Assembly: GCA_029013165.1 (NCBI GenBank) | Contig: JAQXMV010000069.1 | Location: 1 to 6,859 of the forward strand | DNA: 6,859 nt | From: Oscillospiraceae bacterium | GTDB lineage: Bacteria; Bacillota; Clostridia; Oscillospirales; Acutalibacteraceae | Direction: 5' to 3' | Part shown: positions 1-6,226 of the stretch, one piece after another | Layout: each line of letters opens with the position of its first letter | How positions within the stretch are numbered: position 1 is the first letter of the stretch | Position numbers and translations under genes: made by a program | Notes under the pieces: generated by a model | Databases searched by the model: none | Seen by the model: only the letters and a program-made list of their open reading frames with translations | Told to the model about the DNA's origin: nothing

Positions 1-408
1 AAGAAAATCAAATTGGCCACCTATGCTTCCCGGTGCATCGAGAACGAAATTCTGATGTATTTGCGCAAAACCTCCAACAGGAAAAATGAAATGTCCATTG
101 ACGAACCGCTGAATGTCGACTGGGACGGAAATGAGCTGCTTTTGAGCGACGTGCTTGGTGGGGACAGTGACTCGGTGAACCGCAATATTGAAATGCGCGA
201 TGAGCGCAAACAGTTGTTGCGCTTGGTGGACAATCTGAGTGAAAGAGAAAAACAGATCATGATTATGCGTTTCGGCCTTTTTGGCTCCAAAGAATACACT
301 CAAAAACAGGTGGCGGATATGCTTGGTATTTCACAGAGCTATATATCACGGCTGGAAAAAAGAATCGTCGAGAAGCTAAAAAAAGAAATATGTGCAGAAA
401 ATCCATAA
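1..408 (+). CDS. sigE: RNA polymerase sporulation sigma-E factor, C-terminal part (5' truncated by window)
   Basis: Sigma-E directs early mother-cell transcription during endospore formation. The open frame runs from base 1 with no start in view, so about the first 100 residues lie outside. What remains begins inside region 2 with KLATYASRCIENEILMYLR, the region 2.4 segment shared by SigE and SigK. It continues through region 3 and ends in a region 4.2 helix-turn-helix (TQKQVADMLGISQSYISRLE, about bases 298-357). The stretch NVDWDGNELLLSDVLG (112-159) is nearly identical to Bacillus SigE as I remember it and unlike SigK, which has a different sequence there; this is why I call sigma-E. The stop is TAA at 406-408. 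In many spore formers sigG follows sigE directly; here a permease gene follows instead. The usual upstream partner spoIIGA would lie outside the window. The family is certain, the SigE assignment very likely. Confidence 0.93.
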   Translation, partial: KKIKLATYASRCIENEILMYLRKTSNRKNEMSIDEPLNVDWDGNELLLSDVLGGDSDSVNRNIEMRDERKQLLRLVDNLSEREKQIMIMRFGLFGSKEYTQKQVADMLGISQSYISRLEKRIVEKLKKEICAENP

Positions 409-492
409 TAGCTTTTAATAGAATATTCATTTTAATTTAAGGTTTATGGCATATTATTATTCATTACATTGCCCAGGAATGGATAAAAATGT

Positions 493-498
493 GAGGAG
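493..498 (+). promoter_or_regulatory. Ribosome binding site that fixes the permease start
   Basis: GAGGAG lies 7 bases before the ATG at 506. An upstream in-frame ATG at 446 has only a poor AAGG-like match in front of it and would add 20 polar residues before the first membrane segment. The 506 start is therefore preferred. Confidence 0.8.
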
Positions 499-505
499 TA
501 ATTCT

Positions 506-1279
506 ATGCTGTTAAAATTTATTGTGAGCTTTTTGGCAGGAATCGGCGCAGGTCTCGGTACCGGCTTTGCCGGAATGAGCGCTGCGGCAGTTATCACGCC
601 GGTGCTGGTAACCTTTCTGGATATTCCGGCATATCAGGCCGTGGGTATCGCCCTTGCCAGTGATGTCCTTGCCAGCGCCGTCAGTGCATGGACCTATAAT
701 AAGAATAAAAACATTGACATAAAAAACGGACTGATCATGATGGTGACGGTTCTTGTGTTTACCTTTGTGGGCAGTTATGTGTCATCTTTGGTACCCGTCA
801 CAACGATGGGAAACATCTCCATGTTTATGACGGTTTTTCTCGGCCTGCGGTTTATTTTTAAGCCCGTGATGACGACGAAGCAGTCTATGGAGCAGGCTGA
901 TCCCAAATCAAAGGCAATCAAGTCGGTTCTGTGCGGAATGGTCATCGGTTTCATCTGCGGCTTTGTCGGTGCGGGAGGCGGCATGATGATGCTGCTCATT
1001 CTCACGAGCGTGCTGGGCTATGAGCTGAAAACCGCTGTCGGAACCAGTGTGTTTATTATGGCGTTTACGGCCTTTACCGGTTCGGCGAGTCATTTTGCCA
1101 TCGGCGGTGTGGCAGACTGGTGGGTGCTGGCATTTTGTGTGATTTCCACCCTACTGTGGGCGCAGATCGCGGCAAAGGTTGCGAACAAAGCAAAGCCGGC
1201 TACCCTAAACAGAATCACCGGTGCGGTTTTGGTAACCATCGGTGTGGTCACGATTTGCTTTGAGTATCTCGGAAAATAA
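506..1279 (+). CDS. TauE/SafE (sulfite exporter/DUF81) family membrane permease
   Basis: A 257-residue, very hydrophobic protein predicted to span the cytoplasmic membrane about eight times. It shows the internal duplication typical of TauE/SafE permeases. A glycine-rich motif GIGAGLGTGFAG (about residues 12-23), followed by ITPVLVTFLDIPAYQAVG, is echoed in the second half by GFVGAGGGMMMLLILT (residues 152-167) and YELKTAVGTSV. A charged linker (about residues 115-140) separates the halves. Family members export or import sulfite, sulfoacetate, sulfolactate and other organic anions, so the substrate cannot be read from sequence. It sits 97 bases after sigE with no clear terminator or promoter between them, so co-transcription with sigE is possible. 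A strong terminator follows. A link to the sulfur-related genes at the right end of the window is tempting but unsupported, since they are 5 kb away in a separate unit. Confidence 0.9.
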   Translation: MLLKFIVSFLAGIGAGLGTGFAGMSAAAVITPVLVTFLDIPAYQAVGIALASDVLASAVSAWTYNKNKNIDIKNGLIMMVTVLVFTFVGSYVSSLVPVTTMGNISMFMTVFLGLRFIFKPVMTTKQSMEQADPKSKAIKSVLCGMVIGFICGFVGAGGGMMMLLILTSVLGYELKTAVGTSVFIMAFTAFTGSASHFAIGGVADWWVLAFCVISTLLWAQIAAKVANKAKPATLNRITGAVLVTIGVVTICFEYLGK

Positions 1280-1297
1280 TCGAATCCCAATGGTTTT

Positions 1298-1328
1298 GGC
1301 GGTGCTGAGAAAATCAGCACCGCCTTTT
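1298..1328 (+). terminator. Rho-independent terminator after the permease gene
   Basis: A perfect 11-bp stem, GGCGGTGCTGA (1298-1308) with TCAGCACCGCC (1314-1324), closes a five-base loop and runs into TTTT (1325-1328). It begins 18 bases after the permease stop and isolates the sigE/permease unit from the downstream operon. Confidence 0.93.
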
Positions 1329-1364
1329 ATAATAATATTTAATCGACCATCTGTTAGGATTTTA

Positions 1365-1393
1365 TTGACTTTTGAATAATGTTGCGATAAAAT
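1365..1393 (+). promoter_or_regulatory. Vegetative (sigma-A type) promoter of the kinase-phosphatase-hydrolase operon
   Basis: The -35 element TTGACT (1365-1370) and the -10 element TAAAAT (1388-1393) are each one base from consensus and are separated by exactly 17 bases. The promoter lies just downstream of the permease terminator, leaving an expected leader of about 35-40 bases before the ATG at 1437. No operator or riboswitch is evident in that short leader. Confidence 0.8.
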
Positions 1394-1436
1394 GAACGTT
1401 GTATGAAATGATATTCTATATATCGGAGGAAAATGT

Positions 1437-2354
1437 ATGAGTTTCGCAGCCGGATACGGAAAAACCAATGTTGATCTGCTCTTTGAGGGTATGCCGCGTC
1501 TGCCGGAAGAGGGAGAGGAAATTTATACCGATAAGTTTTCTATTTGCCTCGGTGGCGGCGTGCCGGGTACCATGGTGACACTCAGCCGCCTGGGTATTGA
1601 AACCAAAAATGTGACCGAGCTTTCCGACGATATGTTTTCGGCCTTTGCCGAAAAGGAGTTTCGTAAGGCTGGCTGTGAACCGATCAATGTCTATAACGGC
1701 GGCAAGGTGGCCGTCAATATCACTGCCGCCGCCATCACCAGCAGGGATCGCACCTTTTGGTCCTACGGCAATAACGAAGTGTCGGTTTCTCCGGAGGAAG
1801 TCTATCAGGCGATGCACGGTGCGAAGATCGCAGCGATGCACACTGGCTTTCCGGAGGTTTACAGGAGGCTGAAAAGCGAGGGGACTACCATTATTCTGGA
1901 CACGGGCTTCATTGATGATATGACCCTGGAAGGCTACGCCGACATTTTGCAGATTGCCGATTACTTTTTACCCAACCGAACAGAAGCGCTGAAGCTGACC
2001 GGTGAAAGCGATGTGAAAAAAGCCGCTGTCAAGCTGTCGGAATACCTCAAAATAGTGATTATTAAACTTGACAGCGAAGGCTGTCTGATCTATCAGGATG
2101 AGAAATTCACTTTTGTTAAAAGCATTGACGAATTTATCAGGGTGGACTCCACCGGTGCAGGCGACGCTTTCTTTGCCGGCTTTATTTACGGACTGATGAA
2201 GGATGAGCCGATAGAAAAATGTGTACTTTACGGCAACCTGACCGGCGGCAAATGTGTGACGGCAGTCGGCTGCACAACAGCCTATCTGACGGAAAGTGAA
2301 CTCCGTGCCCTTGCTGAAAAATATCAGGATAACATAGGAGTCTATCATGGATAA
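1437..2354 (+). CDS. PfkB-family carbohydrate (or nucleoside) kinase
   Basis: A 305-residue cytoplasmic kinase of the ribokinase/PfkB superfamily, which transfers the ATP gamma-phosphate to a sugar or nucleoside hydroxyl. The C-terminal PfkB signature is clear: VDSTGAGDAFFAGF, with the anion-hole glycines G240/G242 and the catalytic base D243. The mid-protein PNRTEALKLTG (residues 179-189) matches the family's PN..E...L element, and IVIIKLDSEGCLIY is the usual strand before the nucleotide site. The N-terminal GGG-V-P-G-T motif (residues 39-45) departs from the usual GG...N.A: the substrate-binding asparagine is replaced by Thr45. The specific substrate is unknown. GGAGGA (1425-1430) sits 6 bases before the ATG; another ATG at 1433 is out of frame and too close to it. 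The gene overlaps the next by 8 bases, implying coupled translation. Confidence 0.9.
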   Translation: MSFAAGYGKTNVDLLFEGMPRLPEEGEEIYTDKFSICLGGGVPGTMVTLSRLGIETKNVTELSDDMFSAFAEKEFRKAGCEPINVYNGGKVAVNITAAAITSRDRTFWSYGNNEVSVSPEEVYQAMHGAKIAAMHTGFPEVYRRLKSEGTTIILDTGFIDDMTLEGYADILQIADYFLPNRTEALKLTGESDVKKAAVKLSEYLKIVIIKLDSEGCLIYQDEKFTFVKSIDEFIRVDSTGAGDAFFAGFIYGLMKDEPIEKCVLYGNLTGGKCVTAVGCTTAYLTESELRALAEKYQDNIGVYHG

Positions 2355-3174
2355 AAAAGATTATTCATCGTGGCTGGTGGTTTCGGATATTGACGGAACC
2401 CTGAACCATAAGCTGCGTTTTACGCCGAAAGTGAACACTGCTGCCATTGACCGTTTTGTTCACGCCTTAAAGGGAAATTTCACGCTTGCTTCGGCAAGAA
2501 GTGTCGCTTCTCTTCGACCGCACTATATGAATCTGCCCGATGTCCATACGCCTGCTGTGGTTCTCAACGGCGCAGGGATATACGATTTTACCAAGGAAAA
2601 GATGATCTGGTTCAATCCCATTCCCGAATGTGGTGTTGAAATCGTCAGGAAAACCATGGAACAGTTTCCTTTCCTTGAAATCGGCATTTTTACCGATGAC
2701 GGAATTCATCTCGTGCGTCCGCGCATCATGTCGCCATGCATGATGATGGCCGACCATTTGGAGCATCAGCGTCACAGCAGTCTGGTCAGTGTTCCGAAAG
2801 GAAACTGGGGAAAGGTCATTTTCTTCTGCCCGCCGTGGCAAAAGCAGAAAATCAGAGACTATGTGTATTCGATCAGTGATCCAAAGCAATTGTCCTATAT
2901 TGAAACGGCGGTGGTGTCTTTCGACATGGTGGCTAAGGATACCCACAAGGGCAATGCTGTTTTGCAGCTTGCTAAGCTGTTACATGTGCCCGAAAGCAAT
3001 ATCTGCGCCATAGGCGATTATTATAACGATCTTGATATGCTCAAGACCGTTGCGCATCCTGCCTGCTGCGATCAGGCGCCCCGCGCCATTCATGAGGTCT
3101 GCGAGTATCATGCTTGCCACTGCAATCAAGGTGCCGTTGCGGATTTCCTCCATTACATTGAAAAGAATTATTGA
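2347..3174 (+). CDS. Cof-type HAD-superfamily hydrolase (sugar/small-molecule phosphatase)
   Basis: A 275-residue HAD phosphatase of the Cof (IIB, C2B-cap) type, a group that dephosphorylates sugar phosphates and other small phosphometabolites in the cytoplasm. Motif I is SDIDGTL, with nucleophile D14 and acid/base D16. Motif II is the serine in LASARS (S49). Motif III lysine is K201 in DTHKGNAV. Motif IV is GDYYNDLDM (residues 223-231), with D224 and D228 binding magnesium. The PAVVLNGAGIYDF segment leads into the cap, as in Cof proteins, and the length is normal. All catalytic residues are present. The start at 2347 lies within the end of the kinase gene, with AGGAG (2336-2340) six bases upstream. 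Being coupled to a kinase suggests that both act on one metabolite pathway, either as successive steps or as damage control of a side product; this is inference. Confidence 0.9.
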   Translation: MDKKDYSSWLVVSDIDGTLNHKLRFTPKVNTAAIDRFVHALKGNFTLASARSVASLRPHYMNLPDVHTPAVVLNGAGIYDFTKEKMIWFNPIPECGVEIVRKTMEQFPFLEIGIFTDDGIHLVRPRIMSPCMMMADHLEHQRHSSLVSVPKGNWGKVIFFCPPWQKQKIRDYVYSISDPKQLSYIETAVVSFDMVAKDTHKGNAVLQLAKLLHVPESNICAIGDYYNDLDMLKTVAHPACCDQAPRAIHEVCEYHACHCNQGAVADFLHYIEKNY

Positions 3175-3191
3175 TATAAATAAACACGATG

Positions 3192-3198
3192 AAAGGAG
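3192..3198 (+). promoter_or_regulatory. Ribosome binding site that fixes the start of the secreted hydrolase
   Basis: AAAGGAG lies 7 bases before the ATG at 3206. The same frame stays open upstream to 3032, within the phosphatase gene, but a start there would bury the signal peptide behind 58 unrelated residues. The 3206 start is clearly correct. Confidence 0.9.
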
Positions 3199-3205
3199 AA
3201 ATATC

Positions 3206-4675
3206 ATGAAAAAAATTCTTTGTCTTTTACTCACCCTTGTCTTAACTTTTTCTCTTTGTGTTCCGGCGTTTGCTGCTGACGAAAGCCAAACTCCGGCAGA
3301 ACCGGTCTATGAGAGCGAATACCCGTTTATTATGATCCGGGGTATTCGGTTTGACGGCCTTACATACGAAGAGTCAGGCGAGCTTGCTCTGCGTTTCAAT
3401 TTCCTTGATCTGCTGACATTTTTCACTGATCTGATTAGCAAATCTGTCAAGGGCAATAAGGACGCCTTTTATGAGAGCGTTGCCTCCTATGCCAAAAAGC
3501 TCCTCGGCCCTCTTGCCAGCGACAAGGACGGCAGTTCTCTTTATCCGGTAACGATGATACAGTATCCGACGGCACTGAGCAACGACCCTGAGATCAAAGA
3601 GCTTATTGAGGAAAGCACAGACAACGAATATGGCATGACTCACAGAGCCGGAGAGCTTTTCGGTTATGAGAACACCTATCTTTTTGAATATGACTGGAGA
3701 AAGGATCCCCTGGTTCTTTCCGACGAAGTCAATGAGTTGGTCCAGACAGCCAAAAAGGAAACCGGTAAAGATAAGGTGAACATTGCCTGCTGCAGTATGG
3801 GCGGCATGGTGGCAACGGCCTATCTTTATGAATACGGATACGACGACGTCAACAGCATTGCCTATCTTTCCGGCGCACAGAACGGTACCTATGTTGTTGG
3901 TTCTGCCATGAGTGGCGACATTTGTTTTGATGCCGAGACCATCAGTAATCTTGTGAACTATTATACCGACGGTATCCATCCGATTCTGACTTTCCTCATT
4001 CATTTCATTGACAGGATAGGGGTATATAAGCCCGTCTGCAACTTCTTGAATAACTTCTTCGAGAAATATGAGGACAGGATTTACGATGAGATCCTGCGCG
4101 ATTGCTTCGGAACCTCTCTCGGCCTTTGGGGTATGTGTCCCGATGTGGATTTCGACCGCGCCTATGACAATATTTTCGGCGGCCACGAAGCGGAATATCC
4201 TGTGGTTACGGAAGCCCTGAAGCATGTGAAAAAGTTTGTTTTCAGCACCGAAGAAACTATGCTGGGCGCACAGAAGGCCGGTGTCAAGCTGTCAGTTGTT
4301 TCCAATTACAACCGTCCTCTGGTGCCTGTTTATGACAAAGCCAATCTCAACGGCGACTCGGTTCTTGAGACGGAGCTGACTTCCAATTTTGCCACCGTAG
4401 CCCTTCACGGCGAGGTGCTCAGTGATGACTATATCGCCGCCGCAGACAAAAAGTATATCTCACCGGACAAGGTTGTGGACACCTCAACCTGTCTCTTTAA
4501 AGATAACACTTGGATGGTCAAGGACGCGCCCCATGTGGCAGGAAGCTACGGCACGGATTACAGCGATCTGGTGTTCTGGCTCATCACAAGCGACCGTCAG
4601 CCCACTGTGACCATGAACGAGAGATTCCCGCAGTTCCTGGCCGTTGATAAGAACCTGAACTTTATCAGTGAGTGA
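3206..4675 (+). CDS. Secreted alpha/beta hydrolase, LCAT/lipase-like
   Basis: A 489-residue exported hydrolase. Residues 1-23 form a signal peptide: MKK, a Leu-rich core, then A21-F22-A23 before A24, a good signal peptidase I site. C18 is not in a lipobox. The early segment YPFIMIRGIRF is the first core strand. LFEYDWRKD followed by a helix and KVNIACCSMGGMVATAYL resembles lecithin:cholesterol acyltransferase (LCAT)-like acylhydrolases. S197 is the likely nucleophile, in an elbow reading Cys-Cys-Ser-Met-Gly-Gly in place of the usual Gly-x-Ser-x-Gly. Likely triad partners are D384 in NGDSVLETE and H443 in APHVAGSYGTDY. Between about residues 230 and 330 lies a large insertion rich in aromatic and acidic residues, probably a lid. 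An ester or lipid substrate is plausible but unproven. It is the last gene of the operon, 31 bases after the phosphatase, and is followed by a terminator. Confidence 0.82.
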   Translation: MKKILCLLLTLVLTFSLCVPAFAADESQTPAEPVYESEYPFIMIRGIRFDGLTYEESGELALRFNFLDLLTFFTDLISKSVKGNKDAFYESVASYAKKLLGPLASDKDGSSLYPVTMIQYPTALSNDPEIKELIEESTDNEYGMTHRAGELFGYENTYLFEYDWRKDPLVLSDEVNELVQTAKKETGKDKVNIACCSMGGMVATAYLYEYGYDDVNSIAYLSGAQNGTYVVGSAMSGDICFDAETISNLVNYYTDGIHPILTFLIHFIDRIGVYKPVCNFLNNFFEKYEDRIYDEILRDCFGTSLGLWGMCPDVDFDRAYDNIFGGHEAEYPVVTEALKHVKKFVFSTEETMLGAQKAGVKLSVVSNYNRPLVPVYDKANLNGDSVLETELTSNFATVALHGEVLSDDYIAAADKKYISPDKVVDTSTCLFKDNTWMVKDAPHVAGSYGTDYSDLVFWLITSDRQPTVTMNERFPQFLAVDKNLNFISE

Positions 4676-4694
4676 TCTGCTTATTATGACAAAA

Positions 4695-4730
4695 CCCCGG
4701 TTGTGACTACTTTCACGACCGGGGCTTTTT
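4695..4730 (+). terminator. Terminator between convergent genes, probably bidirectional
   Basis: A 12-bp stem with one G-T wobble, CCCCGGTTGTGA (4695-4706) and TCACGACCGGGG (4713-4724), closes a six-base loop and is followed by C and TTTTT (4726-4730). On the other strand the hairpin is followed by TTTT (complement of 4691-4694), so it can also end the minus-strand phosphoesterase transcript, whose stop codon lies at 4737-4739. Confidence 0.9.
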
Positions 4731-4736
4731 ATCGTT

Positions 4737-5864
4737 TTATTTACTGAATTTTCGGATCACGGCATAAATAGCGCCGGCAGTCAGCAGAAGAGCGCCTGCT
4801 CGGGTCAGATCGGTTTTTACCTGCTCGACACAGGTGGGCGCATGACTGAAAACAAATTCTTTCAAGGGATAAGCCGGTTTATATTTTCCGCCGCAAAGCT
4901 GTAACATCGTGACGGTGTAAGTGCTGTAATTGCGCACATCATCTTCTGTCACTTCAAAAATTCGCACGCCGCGTTGGGAACCGGGACCGTAGGTGTTGAA
5001 GCCGGCGCCCTGGGTATAGCCGAGATCAATGCCCTGATAATTTTCAACGAAGCTATTGACATGATCGTGGCCGACATAGAAAGCAAAGATATCACCTTTT
5101 TCCTTCAGCGCGTCAAATTCACCGGTATTGACGCCGGGAACAGCAGGGGATTCGCCGAGGAATCCGCCATTGGAATAGGCAGTGTCACTGAGCTTATAAA
5201 AGGTGTTTTTACGGTCGTGGTACGCCTCCACTCTGCCACGGGTAAAGAAATTGACTTTTTTCAGAATATCATAAAACTCACACAAGGGAATATGCTGAAA
5301 AACAATGCCCGGAAGGTAGGCACCGTCTCTTTGGAAAAACGCGTCTCTCGTGTCTTTGTACCACTGGATTTGTTCAGGCTTCACCGGGGAATAGGAGCCG
5401 TTAGCCTCCTTTTTGTTGGAGTCAATCAGATAAAGAGCGAGAAGATCCTTTTCGCCACTGCTGTCTTTCACCGTGATGCAGTGAGTGCCCGGATCCTCTT
5501 CGCAGCGGGCAGGTCCCATGATACAGCCCGGCTTAGAAGCATAGATTTCTGCCTGTCTGCTCTTGCTGACGGAACAGTCATCATCATGATTGCCGAAAGT
5601 GTATGTAAAGGGTATCCCTCTTTTGATCAGCGGTTCAAGAAAAGCGCTGATACAGCCTTCGACTCTTTTCTCTGTGTCCTTTTCATAGGAGGCCGAATAT
5701 CCCTGTATCTGATCTCCGGTGAAAACCACCAGGTCGGGTTTTTCTTTTTCCAGGGCAAGATCAATCAGCTTCACCGTGTCCGGATTGAGACGGGCGTTTT
5801 CCTGTATGTCAGCGATTTGCATGATTTTAAATTTACCGTTGTCAAAATGAAGATTATTTTCCAT
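4737..5864 (-). CDS. Calcineurin-like metallophosphoesterase with C-terminal membrane segment
   Basis: A 375-residue two-metal phosphoesterase. The conserved blocks occur in order: IADIQ (D19, Q21; most relatives have D-x-H), FTGDQIQG (D51), FGNHDDD (G91-N92-H93-D94), FQHIPL (H191) and GHDHVN (G265-H266-D267-H268). The metal set is complete apart from the His-to-Gln change in motif I, which I recall as common in some clostridial relatives. The arrangement resembles the Dcr2/purple-acid-phosphatase-like phosphohydrolases; the substrate (phosphoprotein, nucleotide or phospholipid headgroup) cannot be told. There is no signal peptide, but residues 356-370 (GALLLTAGAIYAVI) are hydrophobic and followed by RKFSK, suggesting a C-terminal anchor with a cytoplasmic catalytic domain. 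AGGAG (complement of 5873-5877) sits 8 bases before the ATG. A long plus-strand frame inside this gene is a shadow. It is transcribed alone, convergent to the operon. Confidence 0.88.
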   Translation of the reverse strand: MENNLHFDNGKFKIMQIADIQENARLNPDTVKLIDLALEKEKPDLVVFTGDQIQGYSASYEKDTEKRVEGCISAFLEPLIKRGIPFTYTFGNHDDDCSVSKSRQAEIYASKPGCIMGPARCEEDPGTHCITVKDSSGEKDLLALYLIDSNKKEANGSYSPVKPEQIQWYKDTRDAFFQRDGAYLPGIVFQHIPLCEFYDILKKVNFFTRGRVEAYHDRKNTFYKLSDTAYSNGGFLGESPAVPGVNTGEFDALKEKGDIFAFYVGHDHVNSFVENYQGIDLGYTQGAGFNTYGPGSQRGVRIFEVTEDDVRNYSTYTVTMLQLCGGKYKPAYPLKEFVFSHAPTCVEQVKTDLTRAGALLLTAGAIYAVIRKFSK

Positions 5865-5891
5865 CTTGAAGTCTCCTGCGTTTATATTTAT

Positions 5892-5934
5892 ACATAGTGT
5901 ATCATTTTGTCTATGTTCTTGTCAAGGACTATGT
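5892..5934. repeat. Three CTATGT half-sites in the divergent promoter region, candidate operator
   Basis: ACATAG at 5892-5897 is the reverse complement of CTATGT, which occurs at 5911-5916 and again at 5929-5934. Start-to-start spacings are 19 and 18 bases. The first pair is a perfect 6-bp inverted repeat with a 13-base spacer; the second pair is a direct repeat. The copies overlap the minus-strand -10, the spacer, and the region just upstream of the -35. The repeats are directly visible; a regulatory role is inference. Confidence 0.4.
5896..5925 (-). promoter_or_regulatory. Probable promoter of the metallophosphoesterase gene
   Basis: Read on the minus strand, TTGACA (complement of 5920-5925) is a perfect -35 element and TACACT (complement of 5896-5901) is a fair -10 (four of six bases), with an 18-base spacer. 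It lies about 30 bases from the ribosome binding site. The -10 overlaps a CTATGT half-site. Confidence 0.6.
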
Positions 5935-5956
5935 CACCCCCTAGAATAATTTTACA

Positions 5957-5962
5957 TATAAT
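5957..5962 (+). promoter_or_regulatory. Possible -10 element for the Se/S-carrier and desulfurase operon
   Basis: TATAAT is a perfect -10 hexamer 27 bases before the SD-like AGGAGGA at 5984-5990. No acceptable -35 sits 16-18 bases upstream (the region reads TCACCCC). If it is used, the promoter may need an activator. An overlapping alternative, TATACT at 5963-5968, also lacks a -35 partner. Confidence 0.4.
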
Positions 5963-5995
5963 TATACTGATAAATCATATTTTAGGAGGATTCAA

Positions 5996-6226
5996 GTGAC
6001 ATACACATATATCAAATTCGACAGCGTCACCCTGGCTGAAAAAGCCCGGTCTTTATTGACGACCCATAAAATAAAATCAAGAATTCGCCGCAATCCCAAC
6101 CCGAATCATAAAGAGGGCTGTAATTATGCCCTCGTCATTGACACCGATGTCTGGAAATCCTACGATCTGATCAACGCAGCAAAGATCAAAAATCTCGGTG
6201 TGGAAAGCTATCGTGAGCGAATATGA
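5996..6226 (+). CDS. Small putative Se/S carrier-like protein (DUF3343 type)
   Basis: A 76-residue soluble protein starting with GTG; AGGAGGA at 5984-5990, five bases upstream, supports this start. Its layout matches the DUF3343 family (Pfam 'putative Se/S carrier protein-like'): an initial strand TYIKFDSVTLAEKARSLL, a second strand KSRIRRNPNPN, then a cysteine-bearing turn EGCNYALVID, where most relatives have S-C-G. C42 is the only cysteine, consistent with carrying a persulfide or selenide. The family is named for its genomic association with selenium and sulfur handling; a biochemical role is not established to my knowledge. The stop overlaps the start of the class V aminotransferase gene as ATGA (6223-6226), so the two are translationally coupled, which strongly suggests a functional pair. 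The family call rests on pattern and context rather than on a search. Confidence 0.75.
   Translation: MTYTYIKFDSVTLAEKARSLLTTHKIKSRIRRNPNPNHKEGCNYALVIDTDVWKSYDLINAAKIKNLGVESYRERI

Noticed and set aside
374..415. AAGCTA / TAGCTTTT inverted repeat around the sigE stop as a terminator
   Set aside because: The stem is only 6 bp with a 28-base loop and would be too weak; it overlaps coding sequence.
446..505. Longer N-terminus for the permease starting at 446
   Set aside because: It has no good ribosome binding site and the added residues are polar and unlike the family. The ATG at 506 has GAGGAG at ideal spacing.
409..505. Promoter or sigma-E-type site between sigE and the permease
   Set aside because: The stretch is A/T-rich with partial matches such as GCATATT and TATTAT, but no pair of elements has acceptable spacing.
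1410..1424. GATAT / ATATC hairpin just before the kinase ribosome binding site as a regulatory element
   Set aside because: A five-pair A/T-rich stem is too unstable to support a riboswitch or attenuator claim, and the leader is too short for a known riboswitch.
1416..1841. A 141-codon minus-strand open frame over the kinase start and promoter region
   Set aside because: It is a His- and Arg-rich shadow of the PfkB kinase with no start signal. The same holds for minus-strand frames at 1968-2348 and 2467-2946.
3374..4225. A 283-codon minus-strand open frame opposite the secreted hydrolase
   Set aside because: The plus strand has a signal peptide, nucleophile elbow, ribosome binding site and operon context. 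The minus frame shows no recognisable domain or start signal.
4974..5897. A 307-codon plus-strand open frame opposite the metallophosphoesterase
   Set aside because: The minus strand has all five metallophosphoesterase motifs in order, a good ribosome binding site and a promoter. The plus-strand frame has low-complexity, family-less sequence and runs past the other gene's start.
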